DNA from: Deltaproteobacteria bacterium
GTDB lineage: Bacteria; Myxococcota; B64-G9
Reading direction: 5' to 3'
Assembly (NCBI GenBank): GCA_016935365.1
Contig: JAFGRB010000424.1
Coordinates: 1 to 64,000, forward strand
Length of the DNA stretch: 64,000 nucleotides
Shown: positions 43,801 through 53,217 of the stretch, piece by piece
Position numbering within the stretch: the stretch's first letter is position 1
Layout of the letters: each line of letters begins with the position of its first letter
The notes under the pieces: generated by a model
What the model was told of the DNA's origin: nothing
What the model saw: the letters and a program-made list of their open reading frames with translations, nothing else
Databases searched by the model: none
Made by a program: the position numbers and the translations under genes

Positions 43801-45669
43801 GTGCTGCTCTCGACGCGAATCGACGACGTCGGCGCGGGCCCGGGCTCGACCTGGTCGCTGGCGGACCCGGCCAGCTACAACATTCGCTACGACGGGACCG
43901 GGGAGGAGAACACGGCGCTGGCCATCGATGATCTCGATGGCGACGGCCTCGGCGATCTCGTCCTGAGCAACAGCCAGGCGCAGAACAACGGTTATGCGTC
44001 CGGAAGCATCTGGGTCGTGTCGTCAGCGCTGATCGACGATCTGGGAGGTACGACCGGTCATGTGATGCCGCTGTCCGATGCGGCCTCGTACAGTGCGCGA
44101 TACGACGGGAGCAGCCGCGATGCACTCGGTGAGCACGGCGCCCTGGCCACCGGCGATCTGAACGGAGACGGAACCGCAGACCTCTTCATGGGCGCCCGGT
44201 CGGCCGGCGCGGCCGGCGATGACACCGGAAGCGTCTGGGTGGTCATCGGCGGGCAGAGCTGCAGCCAGGACGCGGAATGCGACGACGGGGTGGCCTGTAC
44301 GGCCGACGACTGCATCGAGTCGGCCGGCCGTTGCCGGCACGAGCCCGACGACGCGCTGTGCAGCAATGGCCTGTTCTGCGATGGGCGGGAGCGCTGCGCG
44401 CCGGGCCATGGCTGCCAGGCGGGCGTCGATCCCTGCGACGACAGGGTCGGCTGCACCCAGGACAGCTGCGACGAGGGCATGCAGAGCTGCGCCCATGTGC
44501 CGGACGACGCCCTGTGCTCGAACGGGCTGTTCTGCGACGGCGAGGAGACCTGCGACGCCCAGCGGGGCTGCCTTGCGGGTGATGATCCCTGCCCGGGCCA
44601 GATCTGCGACGAGGGCTCGGATGTCTGCCGGGGCTGCATGTCGGATGCGGATTGCAACGACGGGGTGGATTGCACGATCGATGAGTGTGACGAGGGCGAC
44701 GGCACCTGCTCTTCCACGCCGGACGATGACCTGTGCGACGACGGGCTGTTCTGTAATGGACCGGAGGCTTGCGACGCGCTGCAGGGATGCCTGGCCGGCG
44801 AGCCGCCCTGCCCGGATCAGGTCTGCGACGAGCAGACCGACAGCTGCTCGGGCTGTGTGGACGATGCCGACTGCGACGACGGGCTGGGCTGTACGATCGA
44901 CGTCTGCGATCACGGGATCTGCACGAACTCGCCAGACTCGGACTCGTGCGACGACGATCTGTTCTGCACCGGGGAGGAGACCTGCGAGATCGGCACGGGC
45001 TGTGTGTCCAGCGGCGATCCGTGCGCGGCCGAGGGCTTGGTCTGCGACGAGGAGGCGGATGCCTGTGTGGCGTGCCAGGGTGATGCGGACTGTGATGACG
45101 GCGTGGGCTGCACGGTCGATGTCTGCGACCAGGGGCGGTGTACGAGCACGCCCGACGACGGTGCCTGTCCGGACGATGGCCTGTTCTGCAATGGCGCGGA
45201 AGGCTGCGATTTCGCATCCGGCTGCGTCTCGAGCGGGAACCCCTGTCAGGCGGAAGGGCTGCTGTGCGACGAAGAGGCCAATGCCTGCGCGGAGTGCCTG
45301 AGCGACGCGGACTGCAGCGACGGTGTGGACTGCACGGCGGATCGCTGCCAGGATGGTAGCTGTGATAGTGTGCCCGAGGATCCGCTCTGCGACAATGGCT
45401 CGTTCTGTGACGGGCAGGAAAGATGCGACCCGACCCGGGGCTGCCAGGCGGGCAGCGATCCCTGCGACGATGGAGATGAGTGCACGATCGACAGCTGCGA
45501 CGAGCAAGCCGATCGCTGCGATCACGATGCGGACCCGGCCTGCGACGAGGGCAGCGTGTCTGGCGGCTGCGGCTGCGCTGCGCTCCCCTCGGGCGCTTCG
45601 CCATGGGTGCTCGCAGGACTGCTTTTCGTCTATGCTTGGCTGAGGCGACGGAGATCCGCCTGCTCGTAG
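40864..45669 (+). CDS. Giant FG-GAP and cysteine-rich surface protein with MYXO-CTERM tail
   Basis: 1601 aa. After a signal peptide ([19 protein letters not shown]) come at least 16 FG-GAP units with D-x-D/N-x-D-G calcium loops ([14 protein letters not shown] type). Each is joined by a near-constant phrase ([25 protein letters not shown]), so the region is a long tandem array. From about 1130 onward follow seven or so cysteine modules ([27 protein letters not shown]). The end [35 protein letters not shown] is split here as a GCGCA motif, hydrophobic helix and Arg cluster, the MYXO-CTERM pattern. ATG 40879 has a better ribosome site than 40864. Likely displayed on the cell surface; ligand unknown. 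Confidence 0.88.
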   Translation: MEGFRMRNPGLALFACAGLLLAGWTGDRGGSTKGTVFALDDPASYDMRFDGACFLRGLSSSMAVGDVNADGWPDLALCAAEVEYAGVHQPATFVLFGGPGFGLGVRSLADAASYDVMLPGSGDKVAIGDVDGDGWGDLLLAPDSGSVWVVSSAQLAGLSGGGHVLPLDDPASFRVRYDGAGAMAFGDFDRDGSDDLLLRSESSLYAISSSLIAALGPGHTQGLDDPTAYIIRFDIDGGRLGETEGQAAGDVDGDGECDLVIVSSTGRAWMISSSLLAGASGTGNMWPLSDPGSYTIRFETDGFSTGRPVLIEDLNRDGETDLVLSSTLADFGGENAGCAWVISSTRLASASGSGNAWPLTDSASYDLRIDGPAGARLTTGHMLAAGDVDGDGHADLLLGSHLTSSAWLIDSSLIAGASSGSALSLADPASYSMLCQAFAGQYFTACEIGDVDGDAVGDVVLGAEDVSSGWRGNVWVLRSALLGTLTGTGNELDLLDSGAYSAYYRGGMFYEFGEVLGIGDLDGDACGDLVLGAASSDANGLDAGSAWVVLSTSIEDMQGDAFEIRDPSGWDARLDGDFPVSYLSHGGGIAVGDLNEDGCQDLVVAACNSAYNGQESGSLFVVFGDPDPGAGERSLADAASFHVRIDGAAAGDRLGCDGLIEVSTLSAGGLLAIADVNGDGHGDLVVGSAESDHNGDDSGSVWVIFSRIFAAQAGTGNVLSLADPASYNVRFDGETGDNLGYAGAMSTGDVNGDSAGDLVIGSLRGGYGGVWVILSTLLDGVFGTGEVWPLGDIASYKVRYGDGGLLYGRSCIGDVNGDGLGDLVLAAPRAEYGGQNSGSAYVILSALVAAETGTGNNRTLDYGGNYSVRFDGEAESDRLAMYGAMEIGDVNGDGFGDLVLAAPDATPAGRRSGRVYVIFSTSISGASGAMPLADPASYNLRLEGDAAGRALGLQGLMATGDVDGDGAGDLVLGGMGRTWVLLSTRIDDVGAGPGSTWSLADPASYNIRYDGTGEENTALAIDDLDGDGLGDLVLSNSQAQNNGYASGSIWVVSSALIDDLGGTTGHVMPLSDAASYSARYDGSSRDALGEHGALATGDLNGDGTADLFMGARSAGAAGDDTGSVWVVIGGQSCSQDAECDDGVACTADDCIESAGRCRHEPDDALCSNGLFCDGRERCAPGHGCQAGVDPCDDRVGCTQDSCDEGMQSCAHVPDDALCSNGLFCDGEETCDAQRGCLAGDDPCPGQICDEGSDVCRGCMSDADCNDGVDCTIDECDEGDGTCSSTPDDDLCDDGLFCNGPEACDALQGCLAGEPPCPDQVCDEQTDSCSGCVDDADCDDGLGCTIDVCDHGICTNSPDSDSCDDDLFCTGEETCEIGTGCVSSGDPCAAEGLVCDEEADACVACQGDADCDDGVGCTVDVCDQGRCTSTPDDGACPDDGLFCNGAEGCDFASGCVSSGNPCQAEGLLCDEEANACAECLSDADCSDGVDCTADRCQDGSCDSVPEDPLCDNGSFCDGQERCDPTRGCQAGSDPCDDGDECTIDSCDEQADRCDHDADPACDEGSVSGGCGCAALPSGASPWVLAGLLFVYAWLRRRRSACS

Positions 45670-45699
45670 CGGGCCTCCGCTTTTGTGGAGGATGGAGCC

Positions 45700-48546
45700 A
45701 TGAAGAGAAGGCATCGCATCGTGTGTGGGTTCCTCGTCAGCGCGCTGGCGTGGTGTTGGGCCGGCTGCGGCGACACCACCTTCAACCCGGTGGTGCGCGA
45801 GCCGGTCGAGGTGCGCATCACCGTCTCTCCGCAGCAGGCGAGCTACACCGAGGGGGCGGTGGTCCAGCTCGGGTACGTGGTGCTCGACGCGGATGGCTAT
45901 GTGGTCGACGGCATCGGCGCCACGTGGCAGAATCCGCCCGAGAGCCTGGCCGCGCCGCTGGGGGATCTGCGCTTCGAGCTCGGCTTCGGGGAACCCAGCT
46001 GGACCGTCACCCTGGAGGCGCCCTGGAGCGAGATCAGCGACACCCTGACCCTGACCGTCGGCGGCCTGCCCGCATCGGTCGAGATCGTGGTGGACCCAGA
46101 GCAGGCCTACTACGCGCTGGGCCAGACGGTCTCGGTGACCTACGTGGTCCTCGATGCCTCGGGCGAGCAGCTTCCAGACATCGGCGCGAGCTGGGATCTG
46201 CCAGACGAGGCGCAGGTGCCGAGGCTGGGAGACGACCTCTACCGGCTGGACGCCGCGGGCGAGTTCACCTGGAAGGTGACCCTGGATGCGCCCTATGGGC
46301 TGACCGACGAAGAGACCCTGCGCGTAGACGCGGCCGGGCCGGGCATCGAGATCGATTTTCCGGAGCGCGGCGACACGATCCTCAAGGACACACCGGAGGA
46401 CGAGATCTCGGTACAGGGCCACGTCTCGGATGACGTCAGCGGGCTGGATCGGGTCGTCCTCCGCTCCCCGGGCCTGGGCGAGATCGAGCTCGCAGTCCAG
46501 GCCAATGGAAGCTTTACCGCGATCGTGCCGGTCGAGCCGGGCGTGAACTTGCTGGCTGTACAGGCCTCGGATCTGGCGGGCAACACGACCGTGGTCACGC
46601 GCGGCTTCCACTACGCGCCGGACTTCTTCGGCTACGAGCAGGACCTGGAAGGAAGGCAGCGGCTCGGCTCGCGGCTGCACGCCCTGCTGTCCGAGGAAGC
46701 CCTGGACCGGGGGCAGCCACCGGCTTTCGACCCCTGCGGCTTCGACGTGTCCGAGGTCTATGCCTGCGATCCGCTCGTCGATCTGGCCTCGCTGCTCGAA
46801 CTGGCGCTCAACAACGCGGACTTCACCTCCATGCCGCCGACCTTCGAGCGGACCTTCCCCCTCTTCCAGCCCCAGGTCACGGCGATCGACATCGGCGGCG
46901 TGGAGCTGGTGGTGGAGTTCACCGGCGACTTCGAGCTGGAGCTGGCCTTCAGCGAGATCGGCGTCGGGCTGGGCAAGGTGCGCGACATGTCCGGCTACGA
47001 CGGCGGGGTGGCGGTCGACGCCCACTACGAAAGCTACGGCGATCACGCAGGGCTCAACGCCAATCTGGGCTTGACGGGCCGTCTGGTCTTCGGCGTCACG
47101 CTCGATCTCATCACACCGGGCTATAATGCCGTGCTGTGCGGGCTGGCCGCGGCGATCTGTGACGGTGGCCGCTGTCTCGACGAGTACATCGCCTCCTGTG
47201 TCCCGGACCCGCGGCCGGTGCTCGAGAGCGTGACCACCATCTCCACCCCGCTGCTGGTGGGGTTGTCGTTCGACACCCTGGACGTGGATGCCCGCTGGGC
47301 GATCTTTCTCGACTCGAGCGACATGCCGGAGGTGATCCTGGATCAGCTCGACCTGGAGATGGGCGCGGGGGCCGTGGACATGAGCGTGCTGCAAGGCTTC
47401 GACGTGGAGCTGGGTGTGGTCACGGTCGTGGGCTACGAGATCCTGGACCTGGGCACCTATACGCTGCAGTTCGATTTCCTCCAGGACCTGGCCGACTCCT
47501 TGATCGATCCGCTCATCGATCTGATCGTCCCGGTCATCGAACCGGTGATCGAGCTGCTGTTGTCGTGCTCGGAGCCGGACAACCCCGTCTGTTTCGTGAT
47601 CCCCTTCTTCGAGCACATGCTGGGCTCCTTCGTGCTGGATATGGATGTAGACTTGAGCGATCCGTTCGGCGACGAGACGTCGCCGCCGCTCGCGAGCGTG
47701 CATCTGAGCACGGCATACGACGACCTCCGATTCCGGGAAGAACAGGGCGGGCGGATGGTGCTCGGCGGCCTTTTCGATGGTGAGACGAGCGAGGATGTCC
47801 TCGCTCACTGCGATGACGACTTGCTGGGTCTGGCGCTGGTGGACGGCTGCCAGCAGGATCCCGAGGCCGGCCTGTTCCGGCCGCCGCGAACCGACGGCAA
47901 GGCGGTCCAGATCGCGCCGGCGCTGGATCTGCTCAACATGGCCATGTTCGCGGCCTGGCGCTCCGGCGCCTTCGACCTGGAGCTCGACGAGGGCGACTTC
48001 GCATCCATGGCGGAGGATGGCTTCTCGGACGTGAGCGGCTTGAGCCTGCAACTGCTGCCCTGGCTGCCGCTGCTGATGGTCGACGACTGCCCTCCGCAGT
48101 CCGAGCCCGTGCTCCTTGCCGGGCTGGGCGATCTCTGGCTCGAGGGCGGATTCGACCGTGCCGGACAGAGATATGCGTTCAGCGGCTTCGCGAGCATCGC
48201 AGTGCCCGGAAGCGTGGTCGAGGACGCCCAGGGGGTCCAGGTCGAGTTCCAGCCGGACCTGGAGGGCGTGCAGATCGAGCTGGAGCTGGGCCTGACGGTC
48301 GACGGCCAGGTGGCGGATGAAGCTGCGCGCGACTTCCTCGCCGACCTGGCGAGCCGCGCATGGCTGCCTGAGCTCGTCTGTCGGCTCACCGGGCTCGCCC
48401 TGGAGCAGGCGCCTCTGTTCGCGCCGGCCTTCGACATCAGCGCCTTTCCAGGCATGGGCTCGGGCGACAGGCTCCTGGTCACGCCCTGGACCACCCACAG
48501 CGATCAGGGCCGGGTCGTGCTGAACGGCGACTTCAACGCTCCCTGA
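45700..48546 (+). CDS. Large lipoprotein with Big-like N-domains
   Basis: 948 aa. Lipoprotein signal MKRRHRIVCGFLVSALAWCWAGC (Cys about 23). Two Ig-like repeats follow (VEVRITVSPQQASYTEGAVVQLGYVVLDADG and VEIVVDPEQAYYALGQTVSVTYVVLDASG, about 36-115 and 118-210), then a cadherin or Big-type domain with VQGHVSDDVSGLDRVVLRSPG (about 215-310). The remaining 630 residues are unassigned and rich in Asp and hydrophobic residues; segments such as VELVVEFTGDFELELAF and LIDPLIDLIVPVIEPVIELLL suggest a lipid- or hydrophobe-binding fold. ATG 45700 has GGAGG 8 bp upstream. It follows the giant FG-GAP gene by 30 bp, so the two may be exported together. Confidence 0.75.
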   Translation: MKRRHRIVCGFLVSALAWCWAGCGDTTFNPVVREPVEVRITVSPQQASYTEGAVVQLGYVVLDADGYVVDGIGATWQNPPESLAAPLGDLRFELGFGEPSWTVTLEAPWSEISDTLTLTVGGLPASVEIVVDPEQAYYALGQTVSVTYVVLDASGEQLPDIGASWDLPDEAQVPRLGDDLYRLDAAGEFTWKVTLDAPYGLTDEETLRVDAAGPGIEIDFPERGDTILKDTPEDEISVQGHVSDDVSGLDRVVLRSPGLGEIELAVQANGSFTAIVPVEPGVNLLAVQASDLAGNTTVVTRGFHYAPDFFGYEQDLEGRQRLGSRLHALLSEEALDRGQPPAFDPCGFDVSEVYACDPLVDLASLLELALNNADFTSMPPTFERTFPLFQPQVTAIDIGGVELVVEFTGDFELELAFSEIGVGLGKVRDMSGYDGGVAVDAHYESYGDHAGLNANLGLTGRLVFGVTLDLITPGYNAVLCGLAAAICDGGRCLDEYIASCVPDPRPVLESVTTISTPLLVGLSFDTLDVDARWAIFLDSSDMPEVILDQLDLEMGAGAVDMSVLQGFDVELGVVTVVGYEILDLGTYTLQFDFLQDLADSLIDPLIDLIVPVIEPVIELLLSCSEPDNPVCFVIPFFEHMLGSFVLDMDVDLSDPFGDETSPPLASVHLSTAYDDLRFREEQGGRMVLGGLFDGETSEDVLAHCDDDLLGLALVDGCQQDPEAGLFRPPRTDGKAVQIAPALDLLNMAMFAAWRSGAFDLELDEGDFASMAEDGFSDVSGLSLQLLPWLPLLMVDDCPPQSEPVLLAGLGDLWLEGGFDRAGQRYAFSGFASIAVPGSVVEDAQGVQVEFQPDLEGVQIELELGLTVDGQVADEAARDFLADLASRAWLPELVCRLTGLALEQAPLFAPAFDISAFPGMGSGDRLLVTPWTTHSDQGRVVLNGDFNAP

Positions 48547-48568
48547 TGCCGATCTCCGGAGGCGTCGG

Positions 48569-49858
48569 CTACTCGGCCGGAGACGCGCCGGGTCGATTCC
48601 CGGGCTCCTTGTGGACCAGGCGGGAGAGAATCAAGCATTGCTCGGTTTCCTGGAGACGCGCGACAGACAAGTCCCGCGTTCCCCGGCTGCTCAGAGGATA
48701 GGCTTGCTCCATCAGGCCCAGCATCTCGTTGGGCTCTGGCGTCTCGGTGCAGAAGAAGGCAAAGAAGCGCAGCCGATCCTCTTTGATGTCTCGGCCGTCC
48801 ATGTAGACCGGCAGGGGGATGGCGCTCCCAGCGACGACCGGCCACGACACCGGCCCGGCCCGCGAGGGAACCCGGGCTTCCCCTGTCTCGGGTAGCACTC
48901 CGAGAAAGACAATCCTGGGCTCCTTGCAGTCGACCTTGAAGACCAGTCGGTCATCAGGACGGAAGACGGTGCCGTCCAGCAACTCCTTCCACTCCACTCC
49001 TTGGACGCGGAAGACGTCCAGGCGCCAGGCGAGATTCTTGCCCGCGGCTGGTCCGGGCTCAGCCCACATGGCCAGAAAGACCAGGCCGACCGCCAGCGCG
49101 GCGGCAATGGCCGGGGCCCAGATGGTCTTGCGACGCATCCTCTCCCAGAAACCGCTTGGCGGGGTGCGCCCGAGCAGCTCCCGCAGGGCCTTGCTCTCTT
49201 CTGCCAGCCAGGCGTCGCTGCGCATCCGGTCGCGTTCTGCTTCGAGCGATTGGATGCGCGAGCGGATCTCCTCGCCCTCCGGGCTGCTGGCCTCGCCGGC
49301 CAGAATGCGGTCCAGCTCCAGCTCGCTCGGACCCTCCGGGCTCGCCTGTGGATCAAAGGCGAAGGGATTGTCCTCGTCCTCCGGCAGCTCCGCTCCGACG
49401 CGCTCGGCGAAGATGGCGAGCCTTCGGCGAACCGACTCGATCGGAATGCGGGTCAGATCGGCGATGGATTCCGCGGTCATCCGGTCGAGATGGTGACAGA
49501 CGAGCACCTCCTGATCATCGCGCTCCAGATCGACCAACAGGCTGGCGAGGGCGTCGCGACGGGCGTCGATCTGGGCAGCCTCGTCGCCCAGCTGGCGGAT
49601 GCCGCGCAACCACTCGGACCGTTGTCCAGCGCCGCCGCTCAGCCGCTTCAGGCAGGCCGCGCTCGTGGCCTGGTAGAGAGCGGCCATGGCGGGGCCCATC
49701 TCGGCCGTGCGCTTGCGCAAGAATCCGACCAGGGCCTCGCGAGCTGCCGCGGAGGCCAGATCCTCGCGCGCCAGGATGCGCACGCAGCGCCGATGCACCT
49801 GGAAGCCGTAGCGTTCGAGCACCGAGTCGACGATATCCCTATCGGAGTTCTGGCTCAC
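48569..49858 (-). CDS. Sigma-70-like DNA-binding region fused to membrane anchor and C-terminal domain
   Basis: 429 aa. The N-terminal half looks like an ECF-type sigma factor or a derived regulator: YGFQVHRRCVRILAREDLASAAAREALVGFLRK (region 2-like) and LERDDQEVLVCHHLDRMTAESIADLTRIPIESVRRRLAIFAE (a region 4 helix-turn-helix). A Glu-rich coiled segment follows, then one membrane helix (IWAPAIAAALAVGLVFLAMW, about 245) and a C-terminal beta-rich domain of about 160 residues, presumably periplasmic. The start GTG 49858 has AGGAG 8 bp upstream. A promoter-like pair lies at 49890-49917. The fusion implies a membrane-tethered regulator reporting on the envelope, in the manner of a sigma/anti-sigma pair in one chain. 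Confidence 0.65.
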   Translation of the reverse strand: MSQNSDRDIVDSVLERYGFQVHRRCVRILAREDLASAAAREALVGFLRKRTAEMGPAMAALYQATSAACLKRLSGGAGQRSEWLRGIRQLGDEAAQIDARRDALASLLVDLERDDQEVLVCHHLDRMTAESIADLTRIPIESVRRRLAIFAERVGAELPEDEDNPFAFDPQASPEGPSELELDRILAGEASSPEGEEIRSRIQSLEAERDRMRSDAWLAEESKALRELLGRTPPSGFWERMRRKTIWAPAIAAALAVGLVFLAMWAEPGPAAGKNLAWRLDVFRVQGVEWKELLDGTVFRPDDRLVFKVDCKEPRIVFLGVLPETGEARVPSRAGPVSWPVVAGSAIPLPVYMDGRDIKEDRLRFFAFFCTETPEPNEMLGLMEQAYPLSSRGTRDLSVARLQETEQCLILSRLVHKEPGNRPGASPAE

Positions 49859-49889
49859 GTATGTCACTCCTCGTCTGCTTGACGGGGGC

Positions 49890-49917
49890 AATGTACCACG
49901 AAATCCGGCAGGGTCAA
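49890..49917 (-). promoter_or_regulatory. Candidate promoter of the sigma-like gene
   Basis: On the minus strand TTGACC (49917-49912), 16-bp spacer, TACATT (49895-49890). The -35 matches five of six consensus bases. It lies 32 bp before GTG 49858. Confidence 0.4.
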
Positions 49918-50004
49918 AAGCGAGAGGCTGGCAGCCTGCCGAGCTGCCTGCTATGCTCCCGGCAGACAGAGCGTGCAGGCGGTCCTTGTCGAGGAGGTGA
50001 GGAG

Positions 50005-51696
50005 ATGAAGGCCTTCGCGGAACGGTGTGTGTCGAGCCGCTGGTCGCAGTGTGCAATCGTGCTCGTCGTGATCGCTTGCGCTGCCTGGCAGGTATGGGGC
50101 CGGCGGCCGCTGCATCCGGTGAGACCGGTTCGCGAGCTGCCGCCCAGGCAGCTCGAGCTCGAGCCCGCGGCCCGGCTGGCACTCGTGGGCTCCACGCCTT
50201 GTATGAGCTGGTCTCCGGACAGCCGGCGGCTGGTGATCAACAGCGCATTCGAGGCATGGACCGGAGAGAGGCAGAACCCTCGCGAGGGCATCTACGTGTT
50301 GGATGCCCGAACGGGTAGGGCCTTTCAGGTCGCGCAGAAGAAGGCCTATCACCCCTTCTGGCTGGATCGGCAGACGGTCGGCTGGGTCAAGACCTACTTT
50401 GCGGGCGAGCCCGCCGGGATCTTCCTGGCTCCAGCCCGGCGTGATGCCCAGCTGCGCCAGGTGCCCCGTATCCAGAACGCCCACCGGGGCCATCTGGCGC
50501 GCAACGGCATGATCCTGGCCTGTCTGGACGACGACAACGGCTACGGCTGGTTCTACGTGGACCCCCGAAGCGGCCGGGCGCAGAATGCGAAGATCCCCGA
50601 GAGCAAGGACTCCAGGGCGCCTTCCTGGCAGATGCCGAGAGAGTTCATCTCGGACCAGTGTCCGGATCGGGTGGGCGGGCTTGCCGCGTATGCCGACGCG
50701 GAGCACCTGCTGCTGTCCTATGGGCCCGGAGAGGTCTACGTCCTGGCCGGGGTCAAGCCCTTTCAGTTCGGGAACGCGTATGGGGATGACAACCCGGCGA
50801 TCCAGCCCTGTCTGTCCCCGGATGGACGCCAGCTGGCCTACCTCGCCGCGACCGGACGGAGCGGGTTCGAGCTCCGGGTGGTGCGCGTCCCGGGCCGCTC
50901 CCAGGCCAGGATGTCGGCGCGCCAGGTCGCGGTCGCAACGCAGCCGCAGACGGCGCTGCGGGCCCAGGTCCGGCTCGCGCTGCACGGCTCCACGCCGTCG
51001 ATGAGCTGGTCTCCGGACAGCAGCCGGATCGTGGTCAACAGCGCCTACGAGTACTACGGCCACGACGACCGGATCCGCCAGCTGGCCGACAAGCTCGGCA
51101 TCTACGTCCTCGACAGCCGAAGCGGCCGATCCCTGCAGGTCTTTCGCGGCCAGGGCTACCACCCGTTCTGGTTCTCCACTTCGGCGGTGGGCTGGTGCCA
51201 CTCGGAGTACGAGGACGGCAAGCCCGGCCTCTACGAGGCGCCGGTCCAGCACCTGGCGCGCGCGCGCCGCATCGGGGCGTGGAAGGGCGTGCACCGCAGC
51301 TTGCTCGCGAAAGATGGCAACGTGCTAGCCTACGTGGGCTTCCCCGAGGACAAGGGCTGGTCGCGCATCGAGCGTCGGAGCGGGGGGCTGGTCAAGCTGC
51401 CCGAGCTCGGCGGGGTGAGCTCATGGGACGATCCGGCGGGCTTCTACCGGGATCAGTGCTTGCAGCGCGCGGGCAGCGCCGCCCTGGAGGCCAGGGGAAG
51501 CGACGCCCTGGCCCTGGTGCGGACGGGCGTGAGCTACGCGCTCGGCGAAAGGCCGCTTTTCCAGTTCCGCGGTGACTATGGCCGGGGTAGCGGCCAGGCC
51601 GTGCGCGCCTGCCTCTCTCCCGATGGTCGGAATGTAGCCTACCTGGTCTCCGGGGAGCATACCGAGATCGAGCTGCACATCGCCCGGGTTCCCTGA
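50005..51696 (+). CDS. Membrane-anchored duplicated beta-propeller protein
   Basis: 563 aa. An N-terminal membrane helix (about 14-32) is followed by two homologous halves of about 265 residues. Each half carries LVGSTPCMSWSPDSRRLVINSAFE / LHGSTPSMSWSPDSSRIVVNSAYE, GIYVLDARTGRAFQV / GIYVLDSRSGRSLQV and CLSPDGRQLAYLAATG / CLSPDGRNVAYLVSGE. The repeats resemble WD40-like/TolB propeller blades. ATG 50005 follows GGAGG and a second GAGGAG. The gene is divergent from the sigma-like gene and 5 bp upstream of the O-antigen-ligase-like gene. Function is unknown; a scaffold or ligand-binding role on the outer face of the inner membrane is likely. Confidence 0.72.
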   Translation: MKAFAERCVSSRWSQCAIVLVVIACAAWQVWGRRPLHPVRPVRELPPRQLELEPAARLALVGSTPCMSWSPDSRRLVINSAFEAWTGERQNPREGIYVLDARTGRAFQVAQKKAYHPFWLDRQTVGWVKTYFAGEPAGIFLAPARRDAQLRQVPRIQNAHRGHLARNGMILACLDDDNGYGWFYVDPRSGRAQNAKIPESKDSRAPSWQMPREFISDQCPDRVGGLAAYADAEHLLLSYGPGEVYVLAGVKPFQFGNAYGDDNPAIQPCLSPDGRQLAYLAATGRSGFELRVVRVPGRSQARMSARQVAVATQPQTALRAQVRLALHGSTPSMSWSPDSSRIVVNSAYEYYGHDDRIRQLADKLGIYVLDSRSGRSLQVFRGQGYHPFWFSTSAVGWCHSEYEDGKPGLYEAPVQHLARARRIGAWKGVHRSLLAKDGNVLAYVGFPEDKGWSRIERRSGGLVKLPELGGVSSWDDPAGFYRDQCLQRAGSAALEARGSDALALVRTGVSYALGERPLFQFRGDYGRGSGQAVRACLSPDGRNVAYLVSGEHTEIELHIARVP

Positions 51697-51701
51697 GCCG
51701 C

Positions 51702-53198
51702 ATGAACGCATTGTTCCTGGCGCTGGCGGTCGTCCTGCCCGCCCTGTTCTGGTGGACGGAGACCGATCGGCTGGACCTGCCCAAGCAGGCTTGCCTGCTG
51801 GCCGTGGCTTTGGCCGGGCTCGGCTGGCTGATCCTGAGGGCCGGCAAGCACCGGATCGACGCGATCTCGCTGAGCCTGGCCGCGGCCTTGCTGGGCATGC
51901 TGGCGCTGGCGCCTGCGGAGGCGGCCGCCCGGGTCGAGGGCTGGGCAGGCTTGATGGCGGCGCTCTGGGTCGTGCTCGGCGCGCGGGAGACAGAAGCCGA
52001 GCGCCTGCGGGCCTGGCTCGCTCGCCTGGCTCTCGGCCTGGCCGGGCTCGCCTGGCTGCAGGCTGCAGGCCTGCCCCTGTTCAATGCCGGGATCGAGGGC
52101 TTCGAGGGCCGACGGGTGCTCGGCACGCTGGGCGGGCCAGGGCACCTGGGCTGGATGCTGGCCGGGCTGCTGCCCTGGCTGGGCTGGGGGCTGTGGAATC
52201 GCGAGCGGTGTTGGCGCTGGAGCGCAGGCGTAGGTATCGTGCTGGGCGCGGTGGTGCTCAGCGGCAGCCGCACCGCCTGGGTCATGACCGCGGTCGGGCT
52301 GCCGTTCTGGCTGCCTGTCGATCGCAAGCGTCTGCTCGCGCTCGGTGCGGTCGCGCTCGTCGCCTGCTCCCTGGCGGTCGGCCTGGACGCGCATGCCCGC
52401 CACGCCAGACTCGGCGATCGGATCGAGGATCTCTCGGAGAGCCAGGGCACGGCCCGCGGCCGGCTCTACGTGTGGCAGGTCCACCTGAGCGCCCTGACCG
52501 ACCTGCTGGTCTCGCCGGGCGCGGGCCCGGAGGGCTTTCAGCGCAGCTGGCCTGCCTGGCAGGCGCATTTCCTCGCAACGCACCCGGAGCTCGAGCCGTT
52601 CCGCTCGGACCTGCGCCACGCCCACGCAGACGCCGTGGAGCTGCTTTGCGACCTGGGCCCTGGCGGGCTGGCGCTCGCGATAGGAATCCTGGTGATCGCA
52701 GTTCGCCGACGCCGGGCCGGCGGGCATCCCTTTAGGGATCCGGTCCTGGGATGTCTGATCGTCCTGCTCGCCGGCGGCCTGGCCGCCCCGCTGTGGTCCT
52801 TCGCGCCCACGCTGGCGCTCGCCTCGCTATGCCTGGGCCTGCGCCTGGGCCCGATGCGCAGGCCCCTGTTCGCATACTCCGGCGCGGTGCTGCTCGCGGC
52901 GCTCCTGGCCGCCTCGGCCTGCCTGGGCCTGCGGCTCGGCTCGGAGATCGTCCGGGCCGAGGCCAGCCGAGCCCGGCTGGCCGCCCAGCCGGTCCAGGCC
53001 CGCAGCCTCGCAGAGCGCGCTGCCGAGATCGACGCCCGCAACCCGCTCGCCTGGATCGAGCTGGCCATGGACTGCGCGCAGCTTCGAGACGAGGGCTGCC
53101 TGTGCCAGGCGCTCCAGCAGGCCGCCCGCGACCTGCCCACGGACGCGGTCGTGGAAGCGCTCGCCCGCTGCGAGAGGCCGGCGAGGGCGTCTCGATAA
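51702..53198 (+). CDS. O-antigen ligase-like (Wzy_C) membrane protein
   Basis: 498 aa polytopic membrane protein with ten or more helices. Features of the WaaL/Wzy_C family: a central VLSGSRTAWVMTAVGLPFWLP, the periplasmic loop containing RLGDRIEDLSES, GPEGFQRSW and HAHADAVELLCDLGPGGLALAIGILVIA, which matches the conserved H-x(n)-E-x-x-x-D-x-G-x-x-G motif. These enzymes ligate polysaccharide to lipid A-core or polymerise repeat units. The soluble C-terminal part (LAERAAEIDARNPLAWIELAMDCAQL) looks like a TPR helix pair. It follows the duplicated propeller gene by 5 bp. No other polysaccharide genes are adjacent, so the acceptor is open. Confidence 0.78.
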   Translation: MNALFLALAVVLPALFWWTETDRLDLPKQACLLAVALAGLGWLILRAGKHRIDAISLSLAAALLGMLALAPAEAAARVEGWAGLMAALWVVLGARETEAERLRAWLARLALGLAGLAWLQAAGLPLFNAGIEGFEGRRVLGTLGGPGHLGWMLAGLLPWLGWGLWNRERCWRWSAGVGIVLGAVVLSGSRTAWVMTAVGLPFWLPVDRKRLLALGAVALVACSLAVGLDAHARHARLGDRIEDLSESQGTARGRLYVWQVHLSALTDLLVSPGAGPEGFQRSWPAWQAHFLATHPELEPFRSDLRHAHADAVELLCDLGPGGLALAIGILVIAVRRRRAGGHPFRDPVLGCLIVLLAGGLAAPLWSFAPTLALASLCLGLRLGPMRRPLFAYSGAVLLAALLAASACLGLRLGSEIVRAEASRARLAAQPVQARSLAERAAEIDARNPLAWIELAMDCAQLRDEGCLCQALQQAARDLPTDAVVEALARCERPARASR

Positions 53199-53217
53199 AA
53201 GAGTCATTCCGCTATGG

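Noticed and set aside
44260-45560. Repeats suggesting a second repeat array.
   Set aside because: Again coding cysteine modules in frame with the giant protein.
44023-48498. A 1,491-codon open frame on the minus strand.
   Set aside because: It is antisense to the giant FG-GAP and Big-domain genes, whose repeats, signal peptides and tails are clear; long antisense frames are expected at this G+C and the product is low-complexity.
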